A DNA stretch of 12,002 nucleotides, taken from the NCBI GenBank assembly GCA_937995495.1, contig CALKKA010000008.1, positions 1 through 12,002 on the forward strand, written 5' to 3'. The position numbers and the translations under genes are program-made. Origin of the DNA: an uncultured Phycisphaerae bacterium. Lineage in GTDB: Bacteria > Planctomycetota > Phycisphaerae > Sedimentisphaerales > Anaerohalosphaeraceae. The notes beneath the pieces were generated by a model. It worked only from the letters and a program-made list of their open reading frames with translations. It did no database searches and was not told where the DNA came from. Shown piece after piece: positions 1 through 6,292 of this stretch (the first letter of the stretch is position 1; each line of letters opens with the position of its first letter).

Positions 1-1
1 C

Positions 2-2284
2 AGTTTATGCAGCGTTGTGCAAGCTCAGCCGCTCAATGTGCTTTTCATTGCGGTGGACGATTTGAAGCCCACCCTTGGTTGTTACGATGACGATGTGGCC
101 ATCACACCCAATATCGACTCACTTGCCGAAAGCGGAGTGGTTTTTCTGAATGCCCACTGTCAATTGGCGTATTGCGGCCCCTCCCGGGCGAGCCTGACCA
201 CCAGTCTGATGCCCGAAGAAACAGGAGTCACTAATTTTAGTGCCCTTCGCTGTCCGGATATTTTGCCGGATGTGATTACCTTGCCCCAGCATTTTAAAAA
301 CAACGGATATCAAACTGCCGCCATCGGAAAGATTCATGACAATCGCACCGTCGGTGATATCAACCCGTCCAATCCATGTGGCCAGACCCTCAATGGCTCT
401 CAGAAAGATGATGTACTGTCCTGGTCGATCCCCTATGACAATGGCGGCGGCGGAATTAGTCCGACCACCGCTGAAAGCGAAAGTAATCCTGGCACATTTC
501 TCAAACTGATTACTGAAAGTGTGGATGCGCCGGACACTTCTTTTCAAGATGGCTCGATCTGCGACCGAGGGATCGCACAACTGACTTCTTTTGCTGCGAA
601 ATACCAATCGACCGGTCAACTATTTTTTCTGGGAGTGGGATTCCAGAAGCCGCACATGCCTTTTCTGGCACCCCAAAACTATTTTGATCTTTATGTGCGG
701 GAAGACTTCGAAATTCATCCCTTCCAGTGGGAACCGCACAATGGCCTTAGTTATACCTTCAATACGATCTATGAGCTCAGGAACAATTACTTCTTACACC
801 TAAATGAAAGCGGGAAGGCCATTTCCATTCCACAGGCGATCCCGGAAGACGACCAGAAAGCGATGATTCACGGTTATTATGCAGCTACCTCTTTCATCGA
901 TGCTCAGGTGGGCCGGTTGTTGGATGAACTGGACAGTCTGGGTATCGCTGATGATACGATTATCGTTTTCTGGGGTGACCATGGGTTTCATTTAGGTGAT
1001 CACAATGAGTGGGGAAAGCATACCAATATGGAGCAGGCGACGCGGTCTCCGCTGATTATCAGTGTTCCCAATTTCGGAGCCCAGGGGAAAAGAACGATGA
1101 CTCCTGTAACGTTTTTGGACCTGTATCCAACGCTGTGCGAACTGACCGGCCTTTCTATTCCGACCCAACCCCTCAGCAATACGGTACTGACGGGCAGACC
1201 CCTGAGAGGCAAAAGTCTGGCCCCGGTTTTGCAGGATCCTAATGACTCTGTGCGGTTTGGAGCGACCAGTCACTATGGCACCTTTAACTATGGTTATGCA
1301 TACAGGACGGAACGATACAGGTATGTTGAGTGGATGAACAAAAACACAGGTGCGTTTCTTGGACATGAGCTTTACGATTATAAATTTGATCCCTATGAGA
1401 CCGAGAATCTTGCGCCGGATCCGGACTATGCGATTCTGGTCCAGCAGCTTTCCCATTCAATGCGGGCGGACGGCGAGTCCAATGGTGCCGAGGTACTGAA
1501 ATCCACCAGTGCACAGGCGACGGTCGATCCCGGTTCAATGGCTCTGTCATTCACTCAGGAAGAATTTGGCAGTTCCGTGCTCAACGGTACCGGCAAAGAT
1601 ACTTCGGATGCCCAGTTCAGCCTGTTGGTGGATTTTGATGACTTTGACGATTCGATTTCCAATGATGTACAAACCGTATTTGACATTGGCGGCGGGGGTG
1701 GACAAGAAGGCATCAGCTTGGTGTACGGGCCGGGTAATGAACTGACCCTGACGATCTGCGGCGACTGGACAACACGCACGGCAGCTACCTACACGTTGCC
1801 TGCCGAGCTCATTACTGCTGGGATGATGGAAGTAACGGTGACGGTCGATATCGATCATGCCGGCGGAGACGGAAGCGAGGATATGGTCCAGCTGTATATC
1901 GACAGGATACCCGTTGCTTCTTCGACAATCACCATTCTTGACAATGATTTTGTTAACGGTGACCAATCCGGTTTCGGTATGACCGGTGGAAATAATACCG
2001 GCGGATTTCAAACAGCACCTGCAACCGCGGCTTTTAGTTCTGGCAAGATCAATTACGGGGCGGGTTTGTGGCATTCTGACAACATAAACGGGATCGAAGT
2101 GAGTCATCGAACGCTGGCAAACTTGAACGATATCATGCCAGTGGACCTGCAGGACCTGGCATTGCTGACGACTGATTGGCTTGGAAGTGGCGTTGGCCTG
2201 CTGGGAGATATTCAAAAAGATGGAATTGTTGACCTGCGTGACTACAGGGTCATGGCATTAGAATGGTTGTCAGGGGATCTATAA
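2..2284 (+). CDS. Secreted sulfatase (iduronate-2-sulfatase-like) with LamG-like and dockerin-like domains, 5' partial
   Basis: Predicted to hydrolyse sulfate esters on a polysaccharide outside the cytoplasm. Residues are counted from the GTG at 17. Metal ligands D14-D15 lie in FIAVDD. The formylglycine motif C-G-P-S-R is at 53-57, inside the AYCGPSRASL context typical of iduronate-2-sulfatase-like enzymes; G-K at 104-105, KPHMPF at 211-216, GDHG at 320-323 and GKH at 333-335 complete the active site. The sulfatase domain ends near 485 (ELYDYKFDPYETENLA). Residues about 500-705 form a concanavalin/LamG-like beta-sandwich, and 706-755 a dockerin-like tail. The frame is open upstream of the GTG to the window edge (S-L-C-S-V-V-Q-A-Q), which reads like the end of a signal peptide cut after V-Q-A, so the true start lies outside and the GTG is not it. 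The cysteine-type active site needs a formylglycine-generating enzyme not seen here. The family is secure; the substrate is unknown, because iduronate-2-sulfatase homologues in marine bacteria often act on algal glycans. Confidence 0.93.
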   Translation, partial: SLCSVVQAQPLNVLFIAVDDLKPTLGCYDDDVAITPNIDSLAESGVVFLNAHCQLAYCGPSRASLTTSLMPEETGVTNFSALRCPDILPDVITLPQHFKNNGYQTAAIGKIHDNRTVGDINPSNPCGQTLNGSQKDDVLSWSIPYDNGGGGISPTTAESESNPGTFLKLITESVDAPDTSFQDGSICDRGIAQLTSFAAKYQSTGQLFFLGVGFQKPHMPFLAPQNYFDLYVREDFEIHPFQWEPHNGLSYTFNTIYELRNNYFLHLNESGKAISIPQAIPEDDQKAMIHGYYAATSFIDAQVGRLLDELDSLGIADDTIIVFWGDHGFHLGDHNEWGKHTNMEQATRSPLIISVPNFGAQGKRTMTPVTFLDLYPTLCELTGLSIPTQPLSNTVLTGRPLRGKSLAPVLQDPNDSVRFGATSHYGTFNYGYAYRTERYRYVEWMNKNTGAFLGHELYDYKFDPYETENLAPDPDYAILVQQLSHSMRADGESNGAEVLKSTSAQATVDPGSMALSFTQEEFGSSVLNGTGKDTSDAQFSLLVDFDDFDDSISNDVQTVFDIGGGGGQEGISLVYGPGNELTLTICGDWTTRTAATYTLPAELITAGMMEVTVTVDIDHAGGDGSEDMVQLYIDRIPVASSTITILDNDFVNGDQSGFGMTGGNNTGGFQTAPATAAFSSGKINYGAGLWHSDNINGIEVSHRTLANLNDIMPVDLQDLALLTTDWLGSGVGLLGDIQKDGIVDLRDYRVMALEWLSGDL

Positions 2285-2359
2285 TTCCTCAGAAAAGAAT
2301 CTGATTTTACCGCATAATTTTCACATTATTCAAACCGGGATCTGTGGGCTGCTTGAGAT

Positions 2360-4738
2360 TTAGCGTCCTGTCAACTGCTGGATATAACTTTGAAAGACAG
2401 AGCGTGTTTGCTCATCGCGCCGAAATACTTCAACGGCATTTTCACAAACTTCAATGGCCCTTTGAATCTGGCCCATTTCTATATACGCCTTAACCAGCAT
2501 GATATAGACCCTCGAATCATCGATTTTGCTGTCGGCAAGAGGTTGTAAGATTTCAACGACATCTTGCATGCGGTCCTGTTGGGCGTAATAATAGGCTAAC
2601 GTATAGGCATATTTTGAATTGGATGGATTCAATCCATATGCTTTTTGAATCCATCCGATCGCCGCGTCTGTATTTTTCGGGCCCAGCAGGACTCCAAGGT
2701 TATAAGCTGCCACTGCCGAGTGAGGATCCAGTTCAAAAGTTTTTTGAAATTCTTTCTCTGCATTGGCATACTGCCCCATTTCACCATAAAGAAGGGCCAG
2801 GTTCAAATGAGCGGCGGCGCTTTTTGAGTCATATTTGATTGCATTCTTTAAGCACTGAACCGCTTGTCCATTTTTACCTTGTGCATTATACGCCATGGAT
2901 GCATTGACGTATGCCGGGGTGAAATCCTCCCGCAGTTTCCAACTGATCTTAAAAGAGTCGATGGCTTTTTCATGAAGACCCTGGCTTTGATAAAGGTTGC
3001 CAAGGTTATAATGTGCCAAGGCATCATCCGGTCTGGCCATCAAACAAGCTTTATAGTCATCTACAGACTTTACGAAGGACTGGCGATAGGTTGAGGGGAC
3101 CTGCTCGACTGGCACAGACGCCAAGGTCGCCGCAGCCCGCATGCGAACCAGGCGGTAGGGATCCTGCGTGGCCTTTAGCAGGGGTACCAGGCTTTGTTCA
3201 TTGAGATATCCCTGTAATCCGTCGGCTGCACTGCTTCGAATCAAGGGCGAAGGGTCATTTTGGAGCCGTTTTATCATGACCGGCCATTTTTTCTCGTCGG
3301 GACAATCCCGCAACAGCCTGACCAGCGAATTAGCAAAGATTTCATCACGATCTTTTGACTGCAAATATGTCAGGATATCATCCAATTGACCCCAGCGATT
3401 CTCTCTGGCATCATCGACCCAACTGGCAATTTCAAGCGTTTCCTCTTGGTAGTCATCTTTATGCCATTGGCGAACCTGCTGGTCAGCCCATGCGGCCTCC
3501 CGGTCTTTATGGCAGAGGTTACAGGCATTGGGCGATTTGTATTTGAGGGTCGCTGATGGCATGGGAGGACGCATCGAATGGTCGCTGCGAATCATTCGGC
3601 CGAACTCGGTTTTGGGCATATGGCACTGAACACATTCTGTGACACCTGTTTCAGGAGTGTGATGGGAATGCAGGGGCAGGTCTTGTCCTTTATCTTCATG
3701 ACAGGGCACACACGCATCATTTGCTTTATCACCCTTAAAGCGGTATCGGCCACTGGAGGTATGGCAGTATAAACAGTCCAGTTGGTCGGCTTTGACACAG
3801 GGACTCATTTTCCAAGCTGTATAGGTGTAGTTTTCTCCTAAATCACGTCCATCGGGATAAAAGTCCAGGTGTTCCAAGGTCACCAAGTCATAATGCTGAA
3901 AAAAATCTTCGCCTGGCTCAAATTCGGGTGTTAGGGCAACCATCTTGGCATGACAAACCGAGCAGGCGGTGTTGACCTGATGGGCGGTAAAGCCACGGCT
4001 TTGAGTGACCGTCTTGAGTTTTGTTTCTTTTACTTCTTCACCTGCCGCCGCTGCCTCCAGGGAGGTCTTCACATGGTCTTCGGCTGAGCCGTGACAGGTT
4101 TCACAGTTAATCCCAGGCTCTTTCCATTCTGTATGATAGGAATCAGTTTCTATGTCATAATTTCTAACGAGCTGACTGACGTGACAACCGTAACAGGAGG
4201 TATTGAAAGTATAGGCACGGTTCTTCCAGTGGAGGGCTTCATCCGGCCGATTCGGGAAATGCCGAACAGAACTGGCTGCCGTGTCAAACCATTGCTTTCT
4301 ATTGATATCAAACGACACTGGCAGCACCTGTAAATGTCCCTTTTCAAGTGCCGTTAAGAAGTAATAAATATTTTTGCCTCCAAGCACATGAATCATTGGA
4401 TACCGCGTTTCCCCGTCAGGGGATTTTTCCAGGACATAAGCGGGTTTTTCTGTAATGACCGCGCGATAGGACGTCTTGCCGATAACGATGCTTTCAGTCT
4501 GAGCCTTCAGGTTTTTGCCGGCAAATTCGGGGGTGTAGGGTTGCATTGCCAGTCCATGATGTGATGACGCCCACAATTCATAAAACTCTTCATGACAAGA
4601 CCGGCATTGTGAAGAGCCCAGATGATTCAATGGGATGGAGTCCATCTTTTTTGAAAAAGCTGGGTTTGACACAGTAAGACTCAGAATGCCAAGGGTAATG
4701 ACCCCTATAGAAAATCGAATTTTGCACGAATGGTTCAT
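2360..4738 (-). CDS. Exported octaheme c-type cytochrome with HEAT-like and TPR repeats
   Basis: A 792-residue protein, probably periplasmic or surface-exposed, in electron transfer. Residues 1-29 look like a Sec signal peptide (basic start, IGVITLGILSLTV core, cut near A-F-S). Eight C-x-x-C-H haem motifs start at residues 45, 182, 212, 259, 322, 343, 369 and 406. The first sits in CRSCHEEFYELWASSHH, typical of the cytochrome c554 family. A further SPC at 312-314 precedes the fifth haem, as in related multihaem proteins. Residues about 484-545 are HEAT-like helical repeats, and about 573-775 hold some six TPR units (for example AAAHLNLALLYGEMGQYANAEKEF). Cytochrome-TPR fusions of this kind occur in Planctomycetes and Verrucomicrobia, mostly without known function. 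I see no residues that would make it a nitrite reductase or hydroxylamine oxidoreductase. It converges on the sulfatase with 75 bp between. The ATG is preceded in frame by a stop about 10 codons upstream, and no clear Shine-Dalgarno is visible. Confidence 0.93.
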   Translation of the reverse strand: MNHSCKIRFSIGVITLGILSLTVSNPAFSKKMDSIPLNHLGSSQCRSCHEEFYELWASSHHGLAMQPYTPEFAGKNLKAQTESIVIGKTSYRAVITEKPAYVLEKSPDGETRYPMIHVLGGKNIYYFLTALEKGHLQVLPVSFDINRKQWFDTAASSVRHFPNRPDEALHWKNRAYTFNTSCYGCHVSQLVRNYDIETDSYHTEWKEPGINCETCHGSAEDHVKTSLEAAAAGEEVKETKLKTVTQSRGFTAHQVNTACSVCHAKMVALTPEFEPGEDFFQHYDLVTLEHLDFYPDGRDLGENYTYTAWKMSPCVKADQLDCLYCHTSSGRYRFKGDKANDACVPCHEDKGQDLPLHSHHTPETGVTECVQCHMPKTEFGRMIRSDHSMRPPMPSATLKYKSPNACNLCHKDREAAWADQQVRQWHKDDYQEETLEIASWVDDARENRWGQLDDILTYLQSKDRDEIFANSLVRLLRDCPDEKKWPVMIKRLQNDPSPLIRSSAADGLQGYLNEQSLVPLLKATQDPYRLVRMRAAATLASVPVEQVPSTYRQSFVKSVDDYKACLMARPDDALAHYNLGNLYQSQGLHEKAIDSFKISWKLREDFTPAYVNASMAYNAQGKNGQAVQCLKNAIKYDSKSAAAHLNLALLYGEMGQYANAEKEFQKTFELDPHSAVAAYNLGVLLGPKNTDAAIGWIQKAYGLNPSNSKYAYTLAYYYAQQDRMQDVVEILQPLADSKIDDSRVYIMLVKAYIEMGQIQRAIEVCENAVEVFRRDEQTRSVFQSYIQQLTGR

Positions 4739-5008
4739 AGGTCGCCGATGACTTCGTTTTCCGCCTTAAACAGGGTTGAGACAGTCTAGCGTTCTTCGAT
4801 CTGGGCCTCTTCTCTGAGGATATCCAAAACCATTTTAACGGTTTTTCTTGTGCCTGTCGAGTCAAATCCTGAACAATGCATTCTCAGACCTGCTGTGAAT
4901 GCGATAAGAGATTCCTTGCCCACGCACGGGATCATTTAGAAATCATTGCCCGAGATATTCAAAGAGGAAAGTGTAACCGGCGAAATCGACTGAAATGCCG
5001 CCGATCGC
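4739..5008. other. Intergenic region between the cytochrome gene and the 3' end of xylR
   Basis: This holds the upstream region of the cytochrome gene, which must be transcribed leftward from here. No convincing promoter stands out: there is a TTGACT on the minus strand about 120 bp upstream of the ATG, but no -10 at a suitable distance. A 51-codon open frame on the plus strand (4876-5031) begins right after an in-frame stop and has no ribosome-binding site; its product would have five cysteines and an arginine-rich end. I do not call it a gene. A 91-codon minus-strand frame (4590-4865) runs into the cytochrome gene in another frame and looks like chance. Confidence 0.5.
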
Positions 5009-5031
5009 CTAAAAGCCAGCAGGACTTTTAG
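5009..5031 (-). terminator. Possible weak terminator hairpin after xylR
   Basis: Arms CTAAAAG (5009-5015) and CTTTTAG (5025-5031) are inverted, with an inner CC/GG pairing across a one-base bulge. Read leftward, the transcript would have an A-rich arm, a short loop and a U-rich arm just after the xylR stop, like a Rho-independent terminator that can work in both directions. The stem has few G-C pairs, so it is weak. It shares three bases with the larger palindrome at 5029-5057, so the two hairpins cannot both form fully. Confidence 0.35.
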
Positions 5032-5057
5032 TTTATAACATTGAATGTTATAAACTA
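5029..5057. repeat. 29-bp perfect palindrome overlapping the xylR stop codon
   Basis: The left arm TAGTTTATAACATT (5029-5042) and right arm AATGTTATAAACTA (5044-5057) are exact reverse complements around a single central G. The right arm contains the last codons and TAA stop of xylR. The stem is almost all A-T and is not followed by a T-run on either strand, so it is a poor terminator. The symmetry fits a binding site for a dimeric regulator, or an mRNA 3'-end hairpin. Function is unknown. Confidence 0.8.
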
Positions 5058-6193
5058 TTGCGACCTTGCCTGAATTCTGAGGGGGTCATGCCTGTTAGAT
5101 TTTTAAAGTATCGTGAAAAATGCTCAGGATCCGTGAATTCCAGTGTATTGGCAATTTTATAAACGGGTTCTCGGCTGTGGATCAGTTTTCGCTTGATATG
5201 ATCAATTCGAAAGCGTTCAATTTCATTTTTAATCGTTTTATTGAATTCGGCCTTAAAGCGATCGTGCAATTCTCTTCGTGAAATAGAGGTGGCTTCTACA
5301 ACATCTGATAGTTGAATGGGCTTATGATAATTATTTCTGATGAAAACCATCGCCGCAACAAGCTCCTCATCGTCGACGGCGAAAATATCGGTGGATTTTC
5401 GTGTGATGATTTCAACCGGGTCAACCTCAAGAATCGTGTCTTTTATCTTTTGGTTCATCAATTGGTCAAGGTATTTGGCCGCCAGAAAACCGGTTTTCTT
5501 GAAATCCAGTGCGATACTTGACAGGGGGGGCGATGAAAGGTTACAGACCAGTTCGTCATTGTCCACACCCAGAACGGCAACCTCCTCGGGAACATTGATA
5601 TGACTGCTTTTGCACGCTTCCAGTATGTAAATGGCCCGGTCATCATTACAGGCAAAAATACAAATGGGCTTGGGTAGTTTCTTGAGCCACGTTGTTAATT
5701 TTTTCTGACCGGTGTCTTTGGTGCTTCTGGGGGTATCAATAAAAATTTTGACATCCTCAAACCCACTTCGGTGGAGCATTTCCTGATAACTCTTGCATCG
5801 CTGGTCCGACCAGATGATATCTTTAAACCCGCAATAGGCAAAATTCTTAAAGCCCAGTGAAATAAAGTAGTCCGCTGCGACCGCGCCTATTTTCGAAGAA
5901 TGGGTTACGATCAGGCTTGTGCCAGCGAGCATTTCTTTGGGGGTGCAATGGATAATTTTTGGTTTTTTTGTTTTTAGGATCGAAGATATATTTTTTGTAT
6001 AGCAGACAAAAAAACCGTCAAATTTCCCAAGGTCCATCCGCTGCACTTCCTTTGAAAAATCGTCTGATAAATAGTTAGGGTCTAACGTATATACCTCCCA
6101 ATGTGCGAACGTGGAGATATATTTTTCTGCTCCGCTGAGCAAATCTCTCCCGGTTAACCGGGAGGTGTCGACGATTATCAGTACTTTTTTCAT
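5048..6193 (-). CDS. xylR: XylR-type transcriptional regulator (xylose-binding domain plus AraC HTH)
   Basis: A cytoplasmic regulator of about 381 residues, predicted to bind xylose and control xylBA. The N-terminal two thirds is a LacI/periplasmic-binding-protein fold: it starts MKKVLIIVDTSRLTGRDLL, and CNDDRAIYILEAC followed by VLGVDNDELVCNLSSPPLSSI matches the sugar-binding domain of E. coli XylR. The last 100 residues are an AraC/XylS double helix-turn-helix, with SISRRELHDRFK as the first recognition region and the signature EFTDPEHFSRYFKNLTGMTPSEFR as the second. There is no N-terminal HTH, unlike LacI. I chose the ATG at 6193. The frame also allows an ATG at 6202 and a TTG at 6211, but these add residues lacking in the conserved start, and the TTG would sit inside the operator repeat with almost no leader. 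No Shine-Dalgarno is seen at any of the three. The gene is divergent from xylB, 99 bp apart, the usual arrangement for this regulator. Confidence 0.92.
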   Translation of the reverse strand: MKKVLIIVDTSRLTGRDLLSGAEKYISTFAHWEVYTLDPNYLSDDFSKEVQRMDLGKFDGFFVCYTKNISSILKTKKPKIIHCTPKEMLAGTSLIVTHSSKIGAVAADYFISLGFKNFAYCGFKDIIWSDQRCKSYQEMLHRSGFEDVKIFIDTPRSTKDTGQKKLTTWLKKLPKPICIFACNDDRAIYILEACKSSHINVPEEVAVLGVDNDELVCNLSSPPLSSIALDFKKTGFLAAKYLDQLMNQKIKDTILEVDPVEIITRKSTDIFAVDDEELVAAMVFIRNNYHKPIQLSDVVEATSISRRELHDRFKAEFNKTIKNEIERFRIDHIKRKLIHSREPVYKIANTLEFTDPEHFSRYFKNLTGMTPSEFRQGRNSL

Positions 6194-6206
6194 GAGAATC
6201 ATTGTG

Positions 6207-6238
6207 CACAAACTGGTTATATTTTAACACAAAATGGT
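6207..6238. promoter_or_regulatory. Predicted XylR operator: 11-bp direct repeat at 21-bp spacing
   Basis: CACAAACTGGT (6207-6217) and CACAAAATGGT (6228-6238) match at 10 of 11 positions and start exactly 21 bp apart, two helical turns. AraC-family proteins bind such tandem half-sites with their two HTH motifs. The second copy also forms the left half of a dyad, ACAAAAT / ATTTTGT around GGT (6229-6245). The repeats overlap the predicted xylR promoter and end just before the predicted xylB -35. This suggests autorepression of xylR and activation of xylB. That is inference; no binding data are available. Confidence 0.6.
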
Positions 6239-6249
6239 ATTTTGTTCAA
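6221..6249 (-). promoter_or_regulatory. Predicted xylR promoter
   Basis: On the minus strand, -35 TTGAAC (6249 down to 6244) is followed after exactly 17 bp by -10 TAAAAT (6226 down to 6221). This puts the transcript start near 6214 and gives a short leader before the ATG at 6193. The second operator repeat lies inside the spacer. The call assumes sigma70-like consensus holds in this organism. Confidence 0.5.
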
Positions 6250-6268
6250 GGGACTTTAGCGATACAAT
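6240..6268 (+). promoter_or_regulatory. Predicted xylB-xylA promoter with weak -35
   Basis: TACAAT at 6263-6268 is a good -10 (5 of 6). The hexamer 17 bp upstream, TTTTGT (6240-6245), is a poor -35, as expected for a promoter that needs an activator. The operator repeats end two bases before it. Confidence 0.4.
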
Positions 6269-6281
6269 CAGGGAAAATCGC

Positions 6282-6286
6282 GGAGG
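6282..6286 (+). promoter_or_regulatory. Ribosome-binding site of xylB
   Basis: GGAGG lies six bases before the ATG at 6293. It fixes the xylB start and is the clearest Shine-Dalgarno in the window. Confidence 0.85.
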
Positions 6287-6292
6287 CCAAAG

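Noticed and set aside
17..19. GTG at 17 as the start of the sulfatase
   Set aside because: The frame is open to the window edge, and the residues before the GTG look like the end of a signal peptide; starting at 17 would leave a secreted-type enzyme with no export signal.
1547..2215. 222-codon minus-strand frame inside the sulfatase gene
   Set aside because: Antisense to a clearly coding domain; its translation shows no recognisable motif and no export or domain features. It is an effect of codon bias.
2285..2359. Terminator between the convergent sulfatase and cytochrome genes
   Set aside because: Only two weak dyads are present (TCAGA/TCTGA at 2289-2304 followed by TTTTA, and ATAAT/ATTAT near 2314-2329). 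The stems are five A-T-rich pairs, too weak to call.
2360..4738. Naming the cytochrome as a nitrite or tetrathionate reductase or hydroxylamine oxidoreductase
   Set aside because: Haem count alone is not enough; there is no visible C-x-x-C-K site or other signature, and the haem domain is followed by HEAT/TPR repeats not seen in those enzymes.
6194..6211. TTG at 6211 (or ATG at 6202) as the xylR start
   Set aside because: The extra residues M-C-T-M-I-L are not part of the conserved start, the TTG overlaps the operator repeat, and it would leave almost no leader after the predicted promoter.
6202..6211. TTGTGCACAA palindrome near the xylR start
   Set aside because: A short self-complementary stretch that overlaps the first operator repeat; the 21-bp direct repeat explains the region better for an AraC-family protein.
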